Of a DNA stretch of 14,875 bases, positions 8,665-14,193 are shown in pieces. Below the pieces are notes generated by a model, which ran no database searches, was not told where the DNA came from, and saw nothing but the letters and a program-made list of their open reading frames with translations. The translations under genes were made by a program, and so were the position numbers. Source of the stretch: JALYXS01 sp051003795. GTDB lineage: Bacteria; Acidobacteriota; Terriglobia; Bryobacterales; Bryobacteraceae. Every line of letters starts with the position of its first letter. Within the stretch, counting starts at the first letter, position 1. Where the stretch lies: contig JBPCKZ010000015.1 of the NCBI GenBank assembly GCA_051003795.1, forward strand, positions 1 to 14,875, in the 5' to 3' direction.

Positions 8665-9691
8665 CGGATTCGAAGTAACTCTTCGGGACGCCCTGGCCGG
8701 TGCGATAGGCGAACCCCATGTAGCGTTGCGCGTCGATATCGCCCTTTTCGGCGGCCATGCGGAACCACTTCGCGGCTTCCTCGAAATTTTGCGGAACCCC
8801 TTGGCCGTGCTCGTAGGCTCTCGCCAGCTTTATCTCCTCGGCGGCATCGCTATTGAGCGCGAGCGGCCGAGCGCCCAGCAACCGCTCGATCCTACCCGCC
8901 AGATCCTCATAACTCAAAGTGCCCGGGTTGTACATCCGCACGATCCCCGCGCCATCCACCAGGACAATCGTGGGCGTCGTGCTCGCGCCGTAATTATTGA
9001 AGTTTTCCTCGCTTACCGGAACCGCCATTTTCCCGATGCGCGCGTAGTATTGCTTCCGCACCTGGTCGATATAGCGCAACTCCAGGTCGGGTTTAGCGTC
9101 TTCGCCGCTTCCCACATAGCCATAGCGCTGCGTCGGCCCGATCAGGATCAAACCGCGCGGCCCGTACGCCGCATTGATTCGCTGAAGCGCGGGAATCTCG
9201 GATTTGCAGTCCGAGCACCAGTGCGCCCAAAAAAACAGCAATACCGGATGCCCTTTCCACTCGGCCCGCGCGGGCGGCTTGTCCCCGATCCATGTGGATA
9301 GATCCAGTGGGGGCGCCGGCTTGCCTTCCAGGCTCAAAAGGTTGATGTTTTTCTGAATACGGGCGCGGATGGAAGTATCTTGGAAGGTTTTCATCTGTTC
9401 GCGCAAGAAGGCGACCGCTTCGCCGCGATGCCCTCGGGCGTTCATCACCTGCGCCTGCACTTCGATCGAAGCTCCCAATGCCAGCGGCAACTGCGGCTCT
9501 TGATCGAGCTTGCGGTGCTTCAACTCGGCGAGCGCCAGCTTGCGCGCTTCCGCGGCGAAAGCTTCCGCTTGATCGTACTGCTTCCGCGCCAACGCACCGC
9601 GGCCTTGCAACGCGATCGAATTGACTGCGTCGGGGCTAACCGCCCGTAGGGTCGCCAGCATGAACACGCACGTTACGGCCAGGATTTTCAT
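8621..9691 (-). CDS. Secreted thioredoxin-like (TlpA/redoxin-type) protein with two Sel1 repeats
   Basis: A 356-residue protein. Start chosen at the ATG at 9691 because MKILAVTCVFMLATLRAVS gives a signal peptide and lies 2 bases after the SDR stop; the frame stays open further upstream but that is antisense to the SDR gene. Residues 25-118 are helical and TPR-like. GKPAPPLDLSTW (123-134) opens a thioredoxin fold with the active site WCSDC (158-162) and the cis-proline region ASTTPTIVLVDGAG (236-249). Two Sel1-type repeats end the protein (about 284-317 and 320-353: ARAYEHGQGVPQNFEEAAKWF, split at 290-310, and FAYRTGQGVPKSYFESAKWY at 327-346). It probably reduces disulfides outside the cytoplasm, with the repeats as a partner-binding arm. 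The redox fold is clear; substrate and partner are unknown. Confidence 0.88.
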   Translation of the reverse strand: MKILAVTCVFMLATLRAVSPDAVNSIALQGRGALARKQYDQAEAFAAEARKLALAELKHRKLDQEPQLPLALGASIEVQAQVMNARGHRGEAVAFLREQMKTFQDTSIRARIQKNINLLSLEGKPAPPLDLSTWIGDKPPARAEWKGHPVLLFFWAHWCSDCKSEIPALQRINAAYGPRGLILIGPTQRYGYVGSGEDAKPDLELRYIDQVRKQYYARIGKMAVPVSEENFNNYGASTTPTIVLVDGAGIVRMYNPGTLSYEDLAGRIERLLGARPLALNSDAAEEIKLARAYEHGQGVPQNFEEAAKWFRMAAEKGDIDAQRYMGFAYRTGQGVPKSYFESAKWYLMAESRNWKK

Positions 9692-9693
9692 GT

Positions 9694-10437
9694 CTACCTT
9701 AGGGTCGATCCACCATCCACCACGACCGTCTGGCCGGTCATGTAGGAGGCGCCATCGCTCGCCAGCATCAACGCGATCTCGGCGATCTCGGAGGGTTCGC
9801 CCAAATGCTTGACCGGCTGGCGATCCAGGAATTGCGCTTGACGCGCCTCGTCTTTCCAATAATATTCGCTCAACACCGTGCGGATCAGGCCGGGCGCAAT
9901 CGCGTTCACGCGCACGCCGCTGGGGCCGAGTTCCAAGGCATGGCTTTGCGTCATCATGATCAGCGCGGCTTTGGTCATGCTGTAGAGCAGGCCCTCGAAT
10001 TGCGGCCGCAAGCCGGCGATGGATGCGATGTTTACGATTGCGCCCGAACCACGCCGGCACATCCCCGGCGCGACGAGCCGGACTAACCGGAACGCGCTCT
10101 TGAGGTTGACTTCGACCATCTTGTCGAACTGGCCGTCGTCGCTATCGAGGCATGGTCCTTGCGCGACATTGGTGCCGGCGTTGTTCACCAGGATATCGAT
10201 CCTGCCGAAGCGCTCGTCGATAGTTGCGACCAGCCTTTGCAGCTCTTCCGGCTTGCCGACGTGGCACGCAATCGGGATAATAGCCGGCCCGATCTCCCGA
10301 GCCGCCGCGTCGAGCGACTCCTGTTTGCGCCCGCAGATTACGGCGGTGCATCCTTCGCGAGCGAAGACTCTCGCGATAGCTTTGCCGATCCCGCGGCTGC
10401 CCCCGGTTATGAGGCCTACTTTCCCGTTCAATAACAT
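9694..10437 (-). CDS. Short-chain dehydrogenase/reductase (classical SDR)
   Basis: A 247-residue cytoplasmic NAD(P)-dependent oxidoreductase. The start at 10437 (MLLNGKVGLITGG) gives the usual SDR N-terminus; the frame is open for another 65 codons upstream, but that stretch is antisense to the dksA-like gene and not SDR-like. Marks: TGGSRGIG cofactor loop (11-18), NNAG (85-88), Asn111, Ser139 in VNIASIAG, and the catalytic YSMTK (Tyr152, Lys156), then APGLIRT and the C-terminal YMTGQTVVVDGG. Together these give the Asn-Ser-Tyr-Lys tetrad of an active enzyme. It resembles FabG-like 3-oxoacyl or sugar/alcohol dehydrogenases, but the substrate cannot be named. Its stop is 2 bases before the redoxin start, so the two are co-transcribed. 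Starts are divergent from the DksA-like gene, about 80 bases apart. Confidence 0.92.
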   Translation of the reverse strand: MLLNGKVGLITGGSRGIGKAIARVFAREGCTAVICGRKQESLDAAAREIGPAIIPIACHVGKPEELQRLVATIDERFGRIDILVNNAGTNVAQGPCLDSDDGQFDKMVEVNLKSAFRLVRLVAPGMCRRGSGAIVNIASIAGLRPQFEGLLYSMTKAALIMMTQSHALELGPSGVRVNAIAPGLIRTVLSEYYWKDEARQAQFLDRQPVKHLGEPSEIAEIALMLASDGASYMTGQTVVVDGGSTLR

Positions 10438-10445
10438 TTCGTCAT

Positions 10446-10475
10446 TTGACAACCCGAGCTTCCAATCTCTACACT
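10446..10475 (+). promoter_or_regulatory. Sigma-70-type promoter of the dksA-comF-HNH unit
   Basis: A perfect TTGACA at 10446-10451, an 18-base spacer, then TACACT at 10470-10475 (4 of 6 to consensus). Transcription would begin near 10482, giving a leader of about 35 bases before the ATG at 10517. The -35 begins only 9 bases from the start codon of the divergent SDR gene. Confidence 0.6.
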
Positions 10476-10476
10476 C

Positions 10477-10486
10477 ACTAATTAGT
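10477..10486. promoter_or_regulatory. Palindrome at the presumed dksA transcription start
   Basis: ACTAATTAGT is a perfect 10-base palindrome directly after the -10 box, covering the expected start point. Its position, between two divergent genes, suits a repressor site. It is AT-rich and short, so chance is quite possible. Confidence 0.25.
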
Positions 10487-10516
10487 AGCACTTGTGGCGA
10501 TTCAGGCGCGCCAGGA

Positions 10517-10900
10517 ATGACCGGAAAACAGCTCGAGCCATATCGGCGGCAGTTGCTCGCAAAAGAGCAGGAGTTGAATTCCGCGATCGGGAAAGCAAGC
10601 GCGGAAGTTCCCGAGCAGGACGAACTCGCCACCCAGGATTACGGCGACAAGGCTAATTCCACTTACGCGAAGGAATCGCTTCTCCAGCAGCGAAGCCAGG
10701 ACGGCACCCAGCTTATCGCGGTGCAAGACGCGCTGCGGCGCATCAAAGATGGCGCCTACGGCATTTGCGCCGAGTGTGGCGAGCCGATTCCACCCAAGAG
10801 ATTGGCCGCGGTTCCCTGGACGCCCGTGTGCATCCAGTGCCAGCGGTTCCAAGATGAAATGCAACCCGAAGGAGGTGCGCCTTCTCGAGCAGCCTGGTAA
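10517..10900 (+). CDS. DksA/TraR-family C4 zinc-finger transcription regulator
   Basis: A 127-residue protein (E. coli DksA has 151). It has an N-terminal helical hairpin (about 3-75) and a C4 zinc finger, CAEC (84-87) and CIQC (105-108), with the family spacing and the ECGEPIPPKRL region. DYGDKA (41-46) matches the DxxDxA motif found at the coiled-coil tip of DksA, which enters the RNA polymerase secondary channel; its presence suggests real DksA-like activity with ppGpp rather than only a structural finger. The ATG at 10517 is preceded by CCAGGA with almost no spacing, so the ribosome site is poor, although no better in-frame start is visible. A good promoter lies upstream. comF follows after 20 bases, suggesting one transcript. 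A TraR-like or YteA-like paralogue is the alternative name. Confidence 0.9.
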   Translation: MTGKQLEPYRRQLLAKEQELNSAIGKASAEVPEQDELATQDYGDKANSTYAKESLLQQRSQDGTQLIAVQDALRRIKDGAYGICAECGEPIPPKRLAAVPWTPVCIQCQRFQDEMQPEGGAPSRAAW

Positions 10901-10920
10901 CGGCACCTTCATCAGTCCGG

Positions 10921-11679
10921 TTGACCTTGTTTCACCGTTTTGCCCGAAAGATCCCGCGCGGCCTTTTTTCGCTTCTCTTTCCCGACGATTGCCGCATCTG
11001 CGGCGCTGCCCTTACTGAAATTACGCGTGTTCCCGTCTGCGCAACCTGTCTGCGCGCGCCTAAACCGCTGGCGGCGGATTTCTTCTGCTCGGGTTGCCGC
11101 ACGCCCTTTCTGAACGAGTTTCCACTCGACCGGCATGGCCGCTGCGCGCTGTGCCGCTCCGGCCTGCGCGGGTTCGATTCCGCCTACTGCTTCGGACAGT
11201 ATGAGGGGAGCCTGCGCGAGTTGATTCATTTGTTCAAATACAGCCGCATGAAACCGTTGAGCAAGCCGCTCTCGTCTTATTTGGCGGCGGCCTTGCCGAT
11301 GGACCGGCAGTTCGACGCCGTCGTGCCCGTCCCGCTGCACTGGCGGCGTGCCTGGTCGCGCGGCTTTAATCAGTCCGAACTGCTGGCGCGCGCAATGGCC
11401 CGGCGCTCGGGGATTCGCGTTCTCAATAGCCTGGTCAGGTCGCGGGCCACGGAAGCGCAGGCGGGCTTAACCAATTCAAAGCGCCGCCAGAATGTTTCGA
11501 ATGCGTTCCGGATGAAACGGGGCCGCTCGGTTCAAGGCCTAAGAATTTTGTTGGTGGATGACGTGATGACTACAGGCGCGACGGGGAGCGCCTGCGCCTG
11601 GGCTTTGAAGCGGGCGGGAGCGAAATCGGTCGCGCTTCTGGCCCTGGCGCGCGTGGATCGAAGATTCTCGGGAGCGTAA
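10921..11679 (+). CDS. comF: ComF-family phosphoribosyltransferase-like protein
   Basis: A 252-residue double zinc-finger/phosphoribosyltransferase-fold protein. N-terminal cysteine pairs CRIC (24-27) and CATC (40-43), then CSGC (56-59) and CALC (75-78), form the zinc part. FKYSRMKPLSKPL (105-117), VPVPLHWRRAWSRGFNQSELLA (134-155, split here at the key RGFNQ) and the PRPP-binding loop LLVDDVMTTGAT (210-221) are typical of ComF/GntX. In naturally competent bacteria ComF is needed for inner-membrane DNA uptake or processing of incoming DNA; elsewhere its role is less certain. The start is a TTG at 10921, with no clear ribosome site and no earlier in-frame start; a second TTG at 10927 is possible. 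Its TAA shares one base with the next ATG (TAATG), so it is coupled to the HNH gene. Confidence 0.92.
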   Translation: MTLFHRFARKIPRGLFSLLFPDDCRICGAALTEITRVPVCATCLRAPKPLAADFFCSGCRTPFLNEFPLDRHGRCALCRSGLRGFDSAYCFGQYEGSLRELIHLFKYSRMKPLSKPLSSYLAAALPMDRQFDAVVPVPLHWRRAWSRGFNQSELLARAMARRSGIRVLNSLVRSRATEAQAGLTNSKRRQNVSNAFRMKRGRSVQGLRILLVDDVMTTGATGSACAWALKRAGAKSVALLALARVDRRFSGA

Positions 11680-12206
11680 TGCCAACCTCAACCAGATTGC
11701 AAAAACCGGTGCTCGTTCTGAACGCGAGCTATGAACCCATCAACGTCTGCGCGGCGCGCCGCGCGCTGGTGCTGGTGTTGAAAGGCGTGGCTTCGGCCGA
11801 AGAAGAGTCGTCGCATTCGGTGCGCTCCTCGCGCCGCTCGGTGCGCTTGCCCACCGTGATCCGGCTGCTGGAATACCGCCGGATTCCGCATCAGACGCGC
11901 GCCCTTTCCCGCAAGAACATTCTGATGCGCGACCGCTACACGTGCCAGTATTGCCACAAGACTCTCCCCTCGGGCGAGTTGACTCTCGATCACGTGATTC
12001 CGCGGGCGCGCGCGGGCGAATCGGCGTGGGAGAATCTGGTCGCCTGTTGTCATCCCTGCAACAACAAGAAAGGATGCCGAACGCCGGAGGAATCCGGAAT
12101 GAAGTTGGCGCGGCAGCCGCGGCCGTTCAGCCTGCACACGAGCCGACATCTGATGCGGCTCCTGGGCAAGAGCGACGAGCAGTGGCGGAAGTACCTGTTC
12201 TATTAG
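11679..12206 (+). CDS. HNH endonuclease family protein
   Basis: A 175-residue protein of the small stand-alone HNH family widespread in bacteria. The N-terminus VLVLNASYEPINVCAARRAL (11-30) is the conserved leader of this family. The HNH fold has CQYC (89-92), LTLDHVIPRARAG (101-113) with the Asp104-His105 catalytic pair, Asn119 in WENLVACC, and the second metal-binding pair CHPC (124-127) before NNKKG. Its C-terminus PFSLHTSRHL...WRKYLFY is likewise typical. The cellular role of this family is not settled; DNA repair or nicking is often assumed. It starts on the last base of the comF stop codon, and the pairing with a DNA-uptake type gene makes a role in processing DNA reasonable but unproven. 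139 bases separate it from metK. Confidence 0.92.
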   Translation: MPTSTRLQKPVLVLNASYEPINVCAARRALVLVLKGVASAEEESSHSVRSSRRSVRLPTVIRLLEYRRIPHQTRALSRKNILMRDRYTCQYCHKTLPSGELTLDHVIPRARAGESAWENLVACCHPCNNKKGCRTPEESGMKLARQPRPFSLHTSRHLMRLLGKSDEQWRKYLFY

Positions 12207-12255
12207 GACAGTATCGTTCCATCCCGCCCTTAAGCTATTGTGGGGAAAAGGCCAA

Positions 12256-12332
12256 TCCAATTTGACGGGACTGCGTGGATTCAGGTAAAATCGACTATTC
12301 GTTTCCTCAATAAACTGCAAATTGGAAGTCCC
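12256..12332 (+). other. Interlocked inverted repeats upstream of metK
   Basis: TCCAATTTG (12256-12264) is the exact reverse complement of CAAATTGGA (12318-12326), and GGGACT (12267-12272) that of AGTCCC (12327-12332). The order a, b, a', b' is crossed, not nested. The right arms lie just before the ribosome site; the left arms overlap the -35 box. They do not match SAM-I, SAM-II or SAH riboswitch patterns I know. They could be alternative RNA pairings on a read-through transcript, DNA sites for a protein, or chance. Confidence 0.35.
12262..12291 (+). promoter_or_regulatory. Sigma-70-type promoter of metK
   Basis: TTGACG at 12262-12267 (5 of 6 to consensus), an 18-base spacer, and TAAAAT at 12286-12291 (5 of 6). 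The start point would be near 12298, leaving a leader of about 48 bases. Same spacer length as the dksA promoter. Confidence 0.65.
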
Positions 12333-12335
12333 CTC

Positions 12336-12340
12336 AGGAG
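12336..12340 (+). promoter_or_regulatory. Strong ribosome binding site of metK
   Basis: AGGAG five bases before the ATG at 12346. It is the clearest ribosome site in the window and fixes the metK start. Confidence 0.85.
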
Positions 12341-12345
12341 AATAA

Positions 12346-13515
12346 ATGGTAGATACACAACGACATCTTTTTACGTCCGAATCCGTCACCGAAGGTCATC
12401 CCGATAAGATTGCCGACCAGATTTCAGATGCCGTCCTCGACGCTGTTTTGGAGCAGGATCCGTTTGGCCGCGTGGCGTGCGAAGTGCTGGTCACCACCGG
12501 AATCTGCGTGGTCTCGGGCGAGATTACGACGACGTGCTATGTGGACGTCCCAAAAATCGTTCGCCAGACCATCGAGCACGTCGGTTACACCGATGCCGCA
12601 TTCGGGTTCGATTCGAAGACCTGCGGGGTGCTGAACACCATTCAATCGCAGTCGCCCGATATTTCGATGGGGGTCGACACGGGCGGCGCCGGCGACCAAG
12701 GCATGATGTTCGGCTACGCCTGCGATGAGACGGACGAACTGATGCCGTTGCCGATCATGCTGGCCCACAAGCTGACCAAGCGGCTTTCCGATGTGCGGCG
12801 CGCGGGGATTATCGATTTTCTGCGCCCCGACGGCAAGTCCCAGGTGAGCGTCGAATACGTGAACGGCAAGCCCAAGCGAATTGAAGCGGTCGTGATTTCA
12901 ACGCAGCACCATGACACGGTTTCGACTGAAGAGTTGCGCGCGCAAGTCCGCAAACATGTAATCGACGCAGTGCTTCCCGCCGGAATGGTGGATGCGAAGA
13001 CCAAGTACCACATCAATCCGACCGGTCGTTTTGTGGTCGGCGGCCCTCACGGCGATACGGGTCTAACTGGGCGCAAGATCATTGTCGATACTTACGGCGG
13101 CATGGGCCGGCACGGCGGCGGCGCTTTTTCGGGCAAAGATCCGACGAAGGTCGATCGTTCGGCGTGCTACATGGCGCGATACATCGCGAAGAACCTGGTA
13201 GCCGCCGGTTTGGCCACGCGCTGCGAGGTGCAACTGGCTTACGCGATTGGCGTCGCCGAGCCTGTTTCGGTCATGGTAAACGCGTTCGGAACCGGAACCA
13301 TCCCCGAAGAGAAGATGACGGAACTGGTTCGCGCGAACTTCCCGCTTACGCCGAAGGGAATTATCGAGCACCTGAAGCTTCGCCGGCCAATTTATCGGAA
13401 AACGGCGGCTTTCGGCCACTTCGGACGTAACGAAGACACCTTTTCCTGGGAAGCTACCGACAAAGCGGAAGCGCTTCGCGGAAAAGCGGCGGTCGCCGAA
13501 GCCGTCGCGCGATAG
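12346..13515 (+). CDS. metK: S-adenosylmethionine synthase
   Basis: A 389-residue cytoplasmic enzyme making SAM from methionine and ATP, the methyl donor for the cell. All hallmark motifs are intact: TEGHPDKIADQISDAVLD (15-32) with His18; GAGDQGMMFGYA (114-125), the signature of the ATP/metal site; INPTGRFVVGGPHGDTGLTG (223-242); and the glycine-rich GGGAFSGKDPTKVDRSA (257-273). Length matches bacterial MetK. The start is supported by AGGAG five bases upstream and by the usual N-terminus HLFTSESVTEGHP. It has its own likely promoter, so although it follows the HNH gene on the same strand it may be independently controlled. Unusual inverted repeats lie in the region before it. Confidence 0.98.
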   Translation: MVDTQRHLFTSESVTEGHPDKIADQISDAVLDAVLEQDPFGRVACEVLVTTGICVVSGEITTTCYVDVPKIVRQTIEHVGYTDAAFGFDSKTCGVLNTIQSQSPDISMGVDTGGAGDQGMMFGYACDETDELMPLPIMLAHKLTKRLSDVRRAGIIDFLRPDGKSQVSVEYVNGKPKRIEAVVISTQHHDTVSTEELRAQVRKHVIDAVLPAGMVDAKTKYHINPTGRFVVGGPHGDTGLTGRKIIVDTYGGMGRHGGGAFSGKDPTKVDRSACYMARYIAKNLVAAGLATRCEVQLAYAIGVAEPVSVMVNAFGTGTIPEEKMTELVRANFPLTPKGIIEHLKLRRPIYRKTAAFGHFGRNEDTFSWEATDKAEALRGKAAVAEAVAR

Positions 13516-13528
13516 AGGCGGCAAAACC

Positions 13529-13594
13529 TAATTTCGAAATGGCGCATCGCGCGGGGCCGCGAGGCTAATCGGTCCGCAATCGTATCGGCACCAC
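13529..13594 (-). pseudogene. Remnant of a DHDPS-family gene (duplicate of the window-edge gene)
   Basis: Positions 13529-13582 match 14821-14875 in the same orientation: 47 of 55 aligned positions identical, one gap, and all seven mismatches transitions. On the minus strand the fragment still reads CRYDCGPISLAAPRDAP before a one-base loss and a stop, compared with DCGLVSLAALRDAPISKL in the intact gene. The extra Arg-Tyr before DCG suggests homology continues a little beyond the visible match, to about 13594. It is a non-functional piece between metK and the toxin-antitoxin pair. Confidence 0.65.
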
Positions 13595-13634
13595 GCGGGA
13601 ATGCTGCCGCGTGCGCTGTTGGCCCTTTCGGGCC
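13592..13634 (+). terminator. Two GC-rich hairpins downstream of metK
   Basis: CACGCGG (13592-13598) pairs with CCGCGTG (13607-13613) around an 8-base loop. GGCCC (13621-13625) pairs with GGGCC (13630-13634) around TTTC. Neither is followed by a run of T, so simple Rho-independent termination is doubtful. They sit about 80-120 bases past the metK stop and before the antitoxin gene, so transcript end processing or Rho-assisted termination is possible. Confidence 0.35.
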
Positions 13635-13694
13635 TTCTCGCCGCCCCTCAACGACGCGTTTGCACCGCTCGCTGATCCGGGCTAACGTGAAGGT

Positions 13695-13883
13695 ATGGCC
13701 CAGGCGAGGAAAATTGACTTTGACAATCCGGCTCCGATTCTCGACGAGGAAGACGAGGAGACTCTCGCCGCAATTGACGAAGGTCTCCATGACGCGGAAG
13801 CCGGCCGTACTGTTCCAATCGAAGAAGTCCGCAAGCTATTGCCCCAGTGGATTACGGCCTCCTCTTCACGCAAAGAGCGTTAA
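13695..13883 (+). CDS. Type II antitoxin (partner of ParE/RelE-like toxin)
   Basis: A 62-residue acidic-centred protein: an N-terminal KIDFDNPAPILDEEDEETLA stretch, then AIDEGLHDAEAGRTVPIEEV (26-45) and a basic C-terminus ending SSSRKER. The EGLxDxEAGRTVPxEEVR pattern followed by a QWI segment is the one seen in small antitoxins encoded just before ParE/RelE toxins. It should bind and neutralise the toxin, probably through the C-terminal half. No obvious ribbon-helix-helix or helix-turn-helix is visible, so self-regulation of the operon is uncertain. The ATG at 13695 is preceded by GAAGG at 13689-13693, with only one base of spacing. Its last 37 bases overlap the toxin gene. Confidence 0.8.
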   Translation: MAQARKIDFDNPAPILDEEDEETLAAIDEGLHDAEAGRTVPIEEVRKLLPQWITASSSRKER

Positions 13884-14137
13884 ACGACCTCTCTGAGATC
13901 CTGGGGCATATCGCTCAGGACGATCACGATACAGCGTCCCGTTTTGGCGGTACCCTGCTCGATCACGTCGATTTGCTCCGTCGTTTCCCCCGCATGGGAG
14001 CCGTGATCCGCAAACGGTCGCGTGTACGGAAGTTGGTGCGCAGTCCGATTCTGGTGTATTACGATGTACGCGAAGAGAAACGCTTGGTCGAGGTGCTTCA
14101 CTTCCGGCACGGATCGCGCAAGCCACCGGAATTCTGA
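13847..14137 (+). CDS. Type II toxin, ParE/RelE superfamily
   Basis: A 96-residue protein starting at GTG 13847 (MDYGLLFTQRALNDLSEILGHI), 37 bases inside the antitoxin gene. The N-terminal strand followed by a helical hairpin (RALNDLSEILGHIAQ, and DTASRFGGTLLDHVDLLRRFP at 28-48), then the strands RKRSRVRKLVRSPILVYYDV and EVLHFRHGSRKPPEF, match the ParE/RelE fold. The closing HFRHGSR is typical of ParE-like members, which poison DNA gyrase, rather than RelE ribosome-dependent nucleases with their own catalytic set. The target cannot be settled from sequence. The gene overlap gives coupled translation with antitoxin first. The pair lies between two copies of a DHDPS-family segment, which fits arrival as a small mobile cassette. 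Confidence 0.88.
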   Translation: MDYGLLFTQRALNDLSEILGHIAQDDHDTASRFGGTLLDHVDLLRRFPRMGAVIRKRSRVRKLVRSPILVYYDVREEKRLVEVLHFRHGSRKPPEF

Positions 14138-14152
14138 AGCGGCATCGCCGCT
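14138..14152 (+). terminator. Hairpin directly after the toxin gene
   Basis: AGCGGC (14138-14143) pairs perfectly with GCCGCT (14147-14152) around a 3-base loop, starting on the base after the toxin stop. No T run follows. It could end or protect the toxin-antitoxin transcript, and lies between two convergent genes. Confidence 0.35.
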
Positions 14153-14193
14153 CGACCAGGCACAAGATTGCCCGCGCGTGGTGAAGAAGCCGC

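Noticed and set aside
9692..10060. N-terminal extension of the redoxin gene by 123 codons
   Set aside because: It is in the SDR coding region on the same strand in another frame and is Arg-rich without similarity; the ATG at 9691 gives a signal peptide and a 2-base spacing to the SDR stop.
10019..10516. Upstream extension of the DksA-like frame
   Set aside because: Antisense to the SDR gene; DksA-like similarity starts at about 10517.
10438..10632. N-terminal extension of the SDR by 65 codons
   Set aside because: Opposite the DksA-like gene and its promoter; MLLNGKVGLITGG at 10437 is the normal SDR start.
10869..10876. Perfect AAGGAGGT Shine-Dalgarno-like sequence near the 3' end of the DksA-like gene
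   Set aside because: No start codon lies at a usable distance; the comF start is 45 bases away. It is likely just Glu-Gly-Gly coding sequence.
12256..12332. A true H-type pseudoknot made of both repeat pairs at once
   Set aside because: The link between the two left arms is 2 bases while the right arms are contiguous, so it would have to span about 15 stacked base pairs; both helices can hardly form together.
12207..12345. Known SAM riboswitch before metK
   Set aside because: No SAM-I core, no SAM-II pattern and no SAH-type element recognised; only the crossed repeats, listed separately, remain unexplained.
13660..13688. Promoter of the toxin-antitoxin pair (TTGCAC, 17 bases, TAACGT)
   Set aside because: Each box matches only three of six consensus bases, and the start point would fall on the ATG; too weak to call.
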